Origin: CAZNGF01 sp964572855 | GTDB taxonomy: Bacteria > Bipolaricaulota > Bipolaricaulia > RBG-16-55-9 > JAJCYT01 | DNA: 9,245 nt | Assembly (NCBI GenBank): GCA_964572855.1 | Contig: CAZNGF010000079.1 | Span: 1 to 9,245, forward strand | Direction of reading: 5' to 3' | Shown: one piece after another, positions 1 through 6,800 of the stretch | How positions within the stretch are numbered: the first letter of the stretch is position 1 | Layout of the letters: each line of letters begins with the position of its first letter | Program-made: the position numbers and the translations under genes | Notes under the pieces: model-generated | The model's input: the letters and a program-made list of their open reading frames with translations, nothing else | Database searches by the model: none | What the model was told of the DNA's origin: nothing

Positions 1-1475
1 TCCCAGACGGCGCCGGGTTGCTCGGCCAGCGCGTTGAGCTCGCGGGCGCTTTGCGCGTCCAGGCAATCGCTCAGGTCGAGCTCGACCCGGCGGCCCTCGT
101 GCCGGAACACGACCCGGCTCCAGGTGATCGCCTCGATGTTTTCAGCGAGGTGCTCGGCGCACCAGCCGCGCAGGAAGGCGCGCGTGTCGCCGGGTCCGCG
201 GGCCAGGGCCGTCTCGATTTGCGCCTCGTCGACCAGCGTGCGCACCGCACCCTCGGCCAGCAGGCCCTGGTAGAGCCCGGCCTCGGGGTCGAGGTCGTGG
301 AAGGCCAAATCGAGGCTCTGCAGCAGGTCGGGGTCGGCGTCCTTCCAGCTCACGCCCTCGGCCTCGAGGAAGTCGTCGATGAGCGCGCGCTTGGCCGCCC
401 AGTCGACGCGGTCGCGCAGGCGCAGCGGGTCCGTCTCGAGGTCGTCGAGCGCGGCGCGCCACGCGCGCAGGACCCAGTCGGTCTCGGCGTCGCGGCCGGC
501 CAGCTCGCGTTCACACGCTCCCAGAAAGCGGCGCTGGAGCTCCGGGCCGCGGGTCTGGCCCCCGCCGTCCAGCGGCAGGTCGGCCTGCGGGTCGCGCGCG
601 AGCGCCTTGATGGATTTCAACGGGTCCTTGAGCGCGCGGTCAAAGCGCCAGCCGGCCTCGAGCAACCCGAGCACGAGCGCGAGCGTCCCGACGCGCAGGG
701 CGGTGGCCACCTCGCAGAGCGTGGCGTCGCCGGCGATCACGTGCAGGCGGCGGAAGCGCGCGGGGTCGGCGTGCGGCTCGTCGCGCGTGTTGAACAGCGG
801 GCGCCGGTGCAGCGTGTCGACGCTGCAGAGTTCGGTGAAGAAGTCGGCCCGCTGGGCGAGCTGAAACACGGGCGCTTTTCTGAAGGTTCCCTCCAGCCCC
901 ACCTTGCCCGTGCCGGCGTAGAGGATCCGCGTGACCAAAAACGGGACCAGCGCGGCCTGCAGCGCCTCAAACGGAACGTCCCGGCGCAGCAGATAGTTCT
1001 CGTGCGCGCCGTAGCTCATGCCGCCGAAGTCGACGTTGTTCTTGTAGAGCGTCACGCGCTTGCCCGTCTTCTCCCCGTAGGCGCGCGCGCAGCGCCGCAC
1101 GATCCGCTCGCCGGCGCGGTCGTGGGCGACGAGGTCGAACAGCGAGGCGCACTCGGGCGTGGCGTACTCGGGGTGGCCGTGGTCCTGGTAGAGCCGGGCG
1201 CCGTTGGGCAGGGCGCGGTCGGCGCGCTCCTGGCTGCGGGTCAGGGGCTGTGCGGGGGGGCGCTCGAAGCGGTCGTCGCGCGGGTCGGTGTGCAGGCTCT
1301 GGGCTCGGAAGCCCCGCAGGTCGCGCAAGGGGTGCTCGCGGCTGTAGTCCCAGGGGCCGGCCCAGGGGCCCGGCCAGCTCTCGACCAGCGCGCGCGCCTC
1401 GTCGACCAGGTCGGCCACGCGCGCGCCCGCGACCGTGAGGCCGTATTCGGTGTCCAGGCCGATCAGGCGGGGCAT
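1..1475 (-). CDS. dop: Pup deamidase/depupylase Dop (3' end outside window)
   Basis: Dop converts the C-terminal Gln of Pup to Glu and also cleaves Pup from substrates; it acts in the cytoplasm and belongs to the carboxylate-amine ligase (glutamine-synthetase-like) fold with PafA. The frame is open from ATG 1475 for 491 codons to the window edge; mycobacterial Dop is about 505 aa, so only a short C-terminal piece should be missing. Visible family motifs: N-terminal GLDTEYG (residues 6-12), WDYSREHPLRDLRGF (42-56, the Dop rather than PafA form), NGARLYQDH with the catalytic Asp at 98, LYKNNVD...SYGAHENYL (143-162) and NTRDEPHAD (229-237, nucleotide-binding region). The C-terminal half (GLYQGLLAEG, DTRAFLRG) also fits Dop. 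The first metal-binding Glu of the family (Glu8 in Mycobacterium) is Asp8 here. The stretch after HPEY (ATPECASLFDL...HDRAGERIV) looks more like PafA. The start overlaps the arc stop (TAATG), so translation is probably coupled. Dop is preferred to PafA, though a basal or mosaic family member is possible. Confidence 0.88.
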   Translation of the reverse strand, partial: MPRLIGLDTEYGLTVAGARVADLVDEARALVESWPGPWAGPWDYSREHPLRDLRGFRAQSLHTDPRDDRFERPPAQPLTRSQERADRALPNGARLYQDHGHPEYATPECASLFDLVAHDRAGERIVRRCARAYGEKTGKRVTLYKNNVDFGGMSYGAHENYLLRRDVPFEALQAALVPFLVTRILYAGTGKVGLEGTFRKAPVFQLAQRADFFTELCSVDTLHRRPLFNTRDEPHADPARFRRLHVIAGDATLCEVATALRVGTLALVLGLLEAGWRFDRALKDPLKSIKALARDPQADLPLDGGGQTRGPELQRRFLGACERELAGRDAETDWVLRAWRAALDDLETDPLRLRDRVDWAAKRALIDDFLEAEGVSWKDADPDLLQSLDLAFHDLDPEAGLYQGLLAEGAVRTLVDEAQIETALARGPGDTRAFLRGWCAEHLAENIEAITWSRVVFRHEGRRVELDLSDCLDAQSARELNALAEQPGAVW

Positions 1476-3166
1476 TAGACCACCGCGTCGAAGCGCTCCC
1501 GGCCGCGGCGCTCGCGCGCGGGCCGGATCTCGACCACGTTCTCGGGCTCGTAGTCGAGCAGCTTGAGCCAGTCCTCCAGGTTGTCGGTCTTGGGGAAGAT
1601 CTCGTTCTCGGCGTACTCGCGCCGGATGGACTCGCGCAAATCGTCCCAGCCCACGCCGGCGTCCGGCTCGCCCGACCCGATGGCGCGCTCGATGGCCATG
1701 TCCTTGGCCCGTTCCACCGCCGACATGATGAGCGCGCCGCTGACCAAGTCCTTCCAGTAGAGCGTCTCGTGCCGGCCGCTGCGTAAGGCAACGTTGAGGA
1801 AGGCTGTCTCGTCCTCGCGGCGGAACACGTAGTCGGTGGCGCGCTCGGCCAGCGCCGCGCGCGCGGCCTCGGGGGCGTCGTGCTCGGCCAGCCAGCCGGG
1901 GTCGAGCGGCACGCCCGCGTCCAGGTAGATCGAAAAGATGTCGCGCGTGGCGCCCCGGTCGGGCCGGTTGATCTTGACCTTGCGGTCGATGCGCTCGGGG
2001 CGCAGGATGGCCGGGTCGATGTAGTCGGGCCGGTTCGAGGTGAGCATGACCACGACGTTGCGCATGCTCACCAGCCCGTCCATCTCGGCCGAGAACTGGG
2101 GCACGACGGTGTTGGCGATGTTGAGGTAGCGCCCCGAGCTGCGCGTGCGCAGCAGCGATTCGGCCTCGTCGATGAAGATGAAGACCAGGTAGCCTTCCTT
2201 GGCGCGCTCGCGGGCTTGTGCGAAGATCTCCCGCACCATGCGCTCGGTCTCGCCCAGCCACATGTTCAGCAGGCGCGGGCCGTTGATGAGCATGAAGTAG
2301 TGCTTCACGTCCTGACCCACGCGCTCGGCGTAGGCCTGCGTCAGGTTGTAGGCCGTGGCCTTGCCGATCAGGGTTTTGCCGCAGCCCGGCGGGCCGTAGA
2401 GCAGGATGCCCTTCAAGGGGCGCTTGCCGAAGCGCTCGTAGAGGTCGGGGTGCAGCAACGGGCGCTCGATGGTGTCCTTGATGAGCCGGATGGCCTCCCC
2501 CTGGCCGCCGATCGCGTTCCAGGGCGTTTCGGGGATCTCTTCCAGGTAGTAGTCCCGCACCTCGTCCTTGCCGAAGTGTTCGAGCACGACGCGCATCGAG
2601 GGGTCGAGCCGGACCTCGTCGCCGGCCTTGAGCTCGATCCCTTCCAGGTCGGCCGCGCGCATGACGACCCGGCCGCTTTGGCCCTGGGCGTCGAGCGAGA
2701 CGCGCAGGCGCCGCTCGTCCATGACCTCGGCCACCTTGACGATCGGTCCCTGCGGGTGGGGACCGAGGTCGTCCAGCACGGCGAAGGCGTCGTTGACCTT
2801 GACGCGCGTGCCGACCTTGAGCGCGTCGAGCTCGGCCTTGGGGTCGAGGTTGGTGAAGTATTCGGCGTCGCCCAGCGCGATGTAGGCCGCGCCCTCCTCG
2901 GGCGAGCCCAGGTAGGTCGCAACCCGGTTGGCCGGCGCCGTCAGCTTCTCGTAGGCTTCGTTGTATTCCTCGATCAACTGCTGGGCCTCGTCCATCTGCC
3001 GCTCGTCGACCTGGAGCTGGTGGTGGAGCAACACGAGCAGGTCGTGGCGCGGGTCGTCCTTGGGGGTGTGCTGCAGCACCTCCTCCAGGATGGCCAACGC
3101 CCGCACGCGCGTTTCGAGGTCGCGTTCCTCGTTGGCTCCGTCTTGCTTCTGGTTGCGATCAGCCAT
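1475..3166 (-). CDS. arc: Proteasome-associated AAA+ ATPase (Arc/Mpa)
   Basis: Hexameric unfoldase that binds pupylated proteins through an N-terminal coiled coil and feeds them into the 20S proteasome. From ATG 3166 the product is 563 aa. Order: helical/coiled-coil segment (about 40-76, rich in Q, E and L), a double OB region (about 90-210), then the AAA domain with Walker A GPPGCGKT (258-265), pore-loop region INGPRLLNMWLGETE (from 294), Walker B FIFIDE (329-334), sensor-1 LTSN (375-378) and arginine-finger residues R389/R392 in RPERIDRK. The C-terminal domain matches Mpa (LYWKDLVSGALI, AENEIFPKTDNLEDW). A GTG six bases upstream would also be in frame but lies inside the GAGGTG ribosome site, so the ATG was chosen. 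Mycobacterial Mpa has KGPELL in the pore region; here it is NGPRLL. The protein ends RERFDAVV, without the GQYL tail that docks Mpa on the 20S core. It is followed immediately by dop, as in actinobacterial mpa-dop pairs. Confidence 0.93.
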   Translation of the reverse strand: MADRNQKQDGANEERDLETRVRALAILEEVLQHTPKDDPRHDLLVLLHHQLQVDERQMDEAQQLIEEYNEAYEKLTAPANRVATYLGSPEEGAAYIALGDAEYFTNLDPKAELDALKVGTRVKVNDAFAVLDDLGPHPQGPIVKVAEVMDERRLRVSLDAQGQSGRVVMRAADLEGIELKAGDEVRLDPSMRVVLEHFGKDEVRDYYLEEIPETPWNAIGGQGEAIRLIKDTIERPLLHPDLYERFGKRPLKGILLYGPPGCGKTLIGKATAYNLTQAYAERVGQDVKHYFMLINGPRLLNMWLGETERMVREIFAQARERAKEGYLVFIFIDEAESLLRTRSSGRYLNIANTVVPQFSAEMDGLVSMRNVVVMLTSNRPDYIDPAILRPERIDRKVKINRPDRGATRDIFSIYLDAGVPLDPGWLAEHDAPEAARAALAERATDYVFRREDETAFLNVALRSGRHETLYWKDLVSGALIMSAVERAKDMAIERAIGSGEPDAGVGWDDLRESIRREYAENEIFPKTDNLEDWLKLLDYEPENVVEIRPARERRGRERFDAVV

Positions 3167-3169
3167 AAA

Positions 3170-3175
3170 CACCTC
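3170..3175 (-). promoter_or_regulatory. Ribosome binding site of arc
   Basis: GAGGTG on the minus strand, with its GAGG core 5 nt before ATG 3166. It decides the start: the alternative in-frame GTG at 3172 is formed by the last bases of this site. Confidence 0.7.
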
Positions 3176-3204
3176 ACAAGCGCGCGGTTGCGCACGCGTG
3201 GTTC

Positions 3205-3233
3205 ACGATACCGGTCGCTTCTCGGGCGTGCAA
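3205..3233 (-). promoter_or_regulatory. Putative sigma70-type promoter for arc-dop
   Basis: On the minus strand, -35-like TTGCAC (3228-3233), 17-nt spacer, -10-like TATCGT (3205-3210). Matches to consensus are 3/6 and 4/6. Predicted transcription start is near 3198, giving a leader of about 30 nt that contains the GAGGTG site. Spacing and position are good, the boxes are only moderate. Confidence 0.4.
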
Positions 3234-3264
3234 GCGGAAACGTCAGAAAACACGGGCTTTTCAT

Positions 3265-3285
3265 CGCTGCCGAGTCCGTGCAGCG
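3265..3285. repeat. Dyad midway between the divergent promoters
   Basis: Half-sites CGCTGC (3265-3270) and GCAGCG (3280-3285) are exact reverse complements separated by 9 bases, so their centres are 15 bp apart. The dyad is about 31 bp from the arc -35 box and about 29 bp from the plus-strand -35 box. It could be an operator for a dimeric regulator of both units, but 6-bp half-sites in GC-rich DNA can occur by chance. Confidence 0.3.
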
Positions 3286-3314
3286 GGAGGCGCGCGGGCC
3301 GGCGGGGCGGCGCC

Positions 3315-3342
3315 TTGCAACGGGGCCGTTTGTCCCTATACT
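3315..3342 (+). promoter_or_regulatory. Sigma70-type promoter for the zinc-ribbon gene and probably rpoC
   Basis: TTGCAA (3315-3320), 16-nt spacer, TATACT (3337-3342); the -10 box matches consensus at 5 of 6 positions and the -35 at 4 of 6. It sits in a locally AT-richer patch. Predicted start is near 3349, giving a leader of about 125 nt before GTG 3475. No convincing separate promoter is visible in the 77 nt before rpoC, so this is the best candidate promoter for rpoC within the window. Confidence 0.65.
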
Positions 3343-3435
3343 GAAAGGTTAATGATTTCGGTCGGGACGCTCGAGGGCATACCTTTGCTTCCTAAGGCGC
3401 ATTTCGGTTTTCAACGTCGGTTGAGTCAGGCAAAT

Positions 3436-3462
3436 GGACGGCCGGGGCCGTCCGGGCGGACG
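3436..3462 (+). promoter_or_regulatory. Leader hairpin(s) abutting the ribosome site of the zinc-ribbon gene
   Basis: GGACGGC (3436-3442) pairs perfectly with GCCGTCC (3447-3453) around a 4-nt loop. The second arm can instead pair CGTCC (3449-3453) with GGACG (3458-3462), whose last base is the first base of the ribosome site GAGGAGGG (3462-3469). The two foldings are mutually exclusive. They could modulate translation, or simply reflect GC-rich sequence. Confidence 0.35.
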
Positions 3463-3469
3463 AGGAGGG
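3462..3469 (+). promoter_or_regulatory. Ribosome binding site of the zinc-ribbon gene
   Basis: GAGGAGGG lies 5 nt before GTG 3475. It supports the GTG as the true start over the in-frame ATG at 3352, which is 41 codons upstream. Confidence 0.75.
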
Positions 3470-3474
3470 ATATC

Positions 3475-3771
3475 GTGCCGATTTATCGCTATCGTTGCGA
3501 CGATTGTGGCGAGACGTTCAGCGCGCTGGAGTTCAGCGGGGAGCCGGCCACCGGGTCGTGCGAGCACTGCGGCTCGACCGAGATCGAACGGGTGCCGGGT
3601 GTGCCGGGTGTGTTGTTCAAGGGGAAGGGGTTCTACGTCACCGACAACCGCCGGTCGAGCTCGTCCGGCGCCAAGTCCAACGGGACGACGTCCTCGGGGT
3701 CGAAGTCGGGGACCGAATCGGGTTCCGACGAGTCGTCCGCGTCCGGGCAGTCCAAGGCCGCATCCTCCTGA
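3475..3771 (+). CDS. FmdB-family zinc-ribbon regulatory protein
   Basis: Small protein of 98 aa from GTG 3475. It opens with MPIYRYRCDDCG, the hallmark of the FmdB/CxxC_CxxC_SSSS family, and has two CxxC knuckles (Cys8/11 and Cys29/32) that should bind one zinc. They are followed by the family's VLFKGKGFYVTDNR stretch (about 46-59). From residue 60 the tail is low complexity, mostly Ser/Gly with some Lys, Glu and Thr. The start is set by the GAGGAGGG site and by the family N terminus; an in-frame ATG at 3352 would add 41 residues with no family resemblance. A 9-base tandem duplication (GTGCCGGGT twice) encodes VPGVPG just before the conserved stretch. The family is named after a putative amidase/formamidase regulator, but its molecular role is mostly unknown; nucleic-acid or protein binding is an inference. 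It is probably co-transcribed with rpoC, 77 nt downstream on the same strand. Confidence 0.88.
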   Translation: MPIYRYRCDDCGETFSALEFSGEPATGSCEHCGSTEIERVPGVPGVLFKGKGFYVTDNRRSSSSGAKSNGTTSSGSKSGTESGSDESSASGQSKAASS

Positions 3772-3838
3772 TCCGACATTGCAGATTTGCGTCGCGTTGC
3801 CCCGCGGTTTAGCCACGTCCGCCCGAGAACCAACCATT

Positions 3839-3846
3839 GAGGTGAT
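3839..3846 (+). promoter_or_regulatory. Ribosome binding site of rpoC
   Basis: GAGGTGAT is complementary to eight consecutive bases of the usual 16S anti-Shine-Dalgarno tail, and its GAGG core is 6 nt before ATG 3849. This fixes the rpoC start. Confidence 0.75.
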
Positions 3847-3848
3847 TT

Positions 3849-6800
3849 ATGTTTGTCAGCGGTGACGACATCCGGAGACTCCGCATCGGCCTGGCCTCGC
3901 CCGAGGAGATGCACGCCTGGTCCAAGGGCGAGGTGACCGAGTCCGAGACCATCAACTATCGCACGCACCGGCCCGAGCGCGGGGGGCTGTTCGCCGAGGA
4001 GATCTTCGGCCCCGAGAACGACTACGAGTGCGGCTGCGGCAAGTACCGCGGGCGCAAGTACGAGGGGATCAAGTGCGAGAAGTGCGGCGTGCTCGTCACC
4101 GACAAGTCGGCCCGGCGCGTCAACATGGGGCACATCGACCTGGCCAGCCCCGTGATCCATTTCTGGTACCTCAAGGGCGTGTCGAGCTCGCTCAGCACGC
4201 TGCTCGGGCTCAAGCGCGTCACGCTCAAGCGCATCGCCTACTACGAGACCGAGCCGCGTCAGGAGGAGATCTTCGTCGTCACCCACTCGCCCGAGGGCGA
4301 CCCTGAGGTGGGCGAGTACCTCACCAAGACCCAGCTCAACATCCTGCAACAGAAGAAGGACTTCAAGGCCGAGCCCGCCTACGTGGTCGACGCCACCCAG
4401 CCCGTGACCGCGGCCGAGGGTGGCACCGTGGAGATCGTGCCCATGAAGCTCGAGAACGAGGAAGAGATCACGGTCATCCGGGTGGACAAGAAGGACTATC
4501 CCGTCTCGGTGCGCGCCGAGGTGTTGGTGGAGTCGGGGCAACAGATCGAGGCGGGCGAGACGCTGGCCGAGAGCCCCTTCGGGCCGCTGGACGAGGTCGT
4601 GAGCGAGTTCAAGCTGAGCGCGTTTCGCACCTTCTACCCCGAGATCCACGGCGCGCGCGCCGTGGACAACGTCGACAACCTCATCTTCCTGGTCACCCAG
4701 GCCACGGGCGAGGAGTTCCCGCTCGAGGTGGGCGACCTGCTGCTGGAGGACGAGAAGTTCGCCTACGAGCGGGTCTACCGCGGCCAGTTCGAGGCCCACA
4801 CCGGCGCGGTCGGCATCCAGGGCGTGCTGGCCAACCTCGACCTGCACCAGGTGGCCCGCGGCCTCAAGCGCCAAGTGCGCCGCGAGACCAGCGAGGGCAA
4901 GCGCAAACGCATGCTCAAGCGGCTCGAGATCGTCGAGCACCTGCGCCACTCCGGCAACCGCGCCCGGGACATGATCCTGGAGGTCATCCCGGTGATGCCG
5001 CCCAACCTGCGCCCGATCGTCCAGCTCGAGGGCGGCAAGTTCGCCACCACCGACCTCAATGACCTCTACCGCCGCATCATCAACCGCAACAACCGGCTCA
5101 AGAAGCTCAAGGAAATGGGGGCGCCCGAGGTCATCCTGCGCAACGAGCGCCGCATGCTGCAGGAGGCCGTGGACGCGCTCATCTACAACGAGAAGAAGGA
5201 GAACCCGATCCTGGGCCGGGACAACCGCCCCTTGAAGTCGCTGAGCGAGCGCATCTCGGGCAAGCAGGGCCGGCTGCGCCGCAACTTGCTGGGCAAGCGC
5301 GTGGACTACTCGGGCCGCGCCGTCATCGTCGTGAACCCGAAACTCAAGCTGCACCAGTGCGGGCTCCCGAAGAAGATGGCGCTGGAGTTGTTTCGCCCGT
5401 TCATCCACCACCACCTGCAGCTGCTGGAAAAGCCCATCACCATCACCAACTACGACGAGCTCAAGAACAAGGCGCTCTCGGGCGAGCTGCCCGAGGTCTG
5501 GGACATCCTGGAAAAGCTCATCAAGGACCATCCCGTCATGCTCAACCGCGCCCCGACGCTGCACCGGCTGGGCATCCAGGCCTTCGAGCCCACGCTGGTG
5601 GACGGCGAGGCGATCCAGATCCACCCGTTCGTGTGCCCGCCCTACAACGCCGACTTCGATGGCGACACCATGAGCGTGCACGTCCCGCTCTACCCGGCCT
5701 CGATCAAGGAGGCGCGCGAGCGCATGCTCTCCTCGCAGAACATCCTGTCGCCGGCCAGCGGCGAACCGCTCAGCATGCCGACGCAGGACTTCATCTTCGC
5801 GGCCTACTACCTCACCTTCGTGCCCAAGGAGGGCCAGGCGCGCCACAAGGCCGACGACGCCCTGTTCGCCTTCGCCGACGAGACCGAGGCCACCTGGGCG
5901 TATGAGGCGGGCCGCATCCGACTCCAGACCCCGATCCGGATCCGGGTGGAGGGGAAGCTGCGCGAGACCACGCTGGGGCGCGTGATCTTCAACGGGATCG
6001 TGCCCGAGGACCTGCGGGACTACGACAAGACCTACAACGCCGGCGAGATCGACCAGCTGGTCATGACCTGTTACCACCAACACGGCAACGAGCGCGTGGT
6101 CGAGCTGCTGGAGGACATCAAGCGGCTGGGGCTCAAATACGCGATCCGCTCGGGGCTGACGGTCTCGGTGCGCGACTGCATCATCCCGCCCGAGAAGCCC
6201 GAGATCCTCAAGGAAGCCCGCGAGCGCGTGGACCGCATCAACGGGATGTTTGAGATGGGCCTCTCGACCGACTCCGAGCGCAAGGAGGAGGTCATCAAGA
6301 TCTGGCGCGAGACCGTGGACCGCGTCGAGGACGCCACCATGGAGAACTTCGGCAAACAGCGCTACAACCCGATCTACGGCATCGTGGAGTCGGGGGCGCG
6401 CGGGAGCTCGAACCAGATCAAGCAGCTGGCCGGCATGCGCGGCCCGATGGCCGACCCGTCGGGTCAGATCCTGGAGATGCCGGTCATCTCGAACTTCCGC
6501 GAGGGCCTGACCACGATGGAGTACTTCATCTCGACGCACGGCGGGCGCAAGGGGACGGCCGACACCGCGCTCAAGACGGCCGACTCGGGGTACCTCACCC
6601 GCCGCTTGGTGGACGCCTGCGAGGAGCTGGTCATCAAGGACGACGACTGCGGCACGAACAACGGCATCGCGCTCGACCCGCTCTACTACTCCAAGACCCA
6701 GCTGATGGAAAACCTCGAGACCCGCCTCTACGGCCGGCTGCTGGCCGCCGACGTGCGCTTCGACGGCGAGGTCGCCTTCGAGCGGGACACGCTCATGGAC

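Larger units (their letters stand above)
3167..3474. other. Divergent intergenic control region between arc and the zinc-ribbon gene
   Basis: These 308 bases separate arc from the start of the zinc-ribbon gene. They hold a probable arc promoter (3205-3233, minus), a strong-looking plus-strand promoter (3315-3342), a dyad midway between the two -35 boxes (3265-3285), and an approximately 125-nt leader (about 3349-3474) ending in a GC-rich hairpin just before the ribosome site. I see no RNA gene or additional conserved small ORF in it. Confidence 0.6.

Noticed and set aside
18..1478. A 486-codon plus-strand frame opposite dop.
   Set aside because: Composition-biased product with no recognisable motif; the minus strand carries all the Dop motifs and is coupled to arc.
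967..1791. A minus-strand frame spanning the arc-dop junction.
   Set aside because: Out of frame with both genes and Arg/Pro/Ala/Ser rich; arc and dop account for the sequence with a normal TAATG overlap.
1880..3352. A 490-codon plus-strand frame opposite arc, running into the intergenic region.
   Set aside because: Antisense shadow of the AAA+ gene; it crosses the arc promoter and has no supporting ribosome site or motif.
3592..3609. GTGCCGGGT tandem 9-base duplication in the zinc-ribbon gene.
   Set aside because: A single in-frame duplication (VPGVPG); ordinary slippage and not a repeat element.
3772..3848. A possible separate rpoC promoter (TTGCGT with a TAGCCA-like -10).
   Set aside because: The -10 match is too poor to support a promoter; co-transcription from 3315-3342 is simpler.
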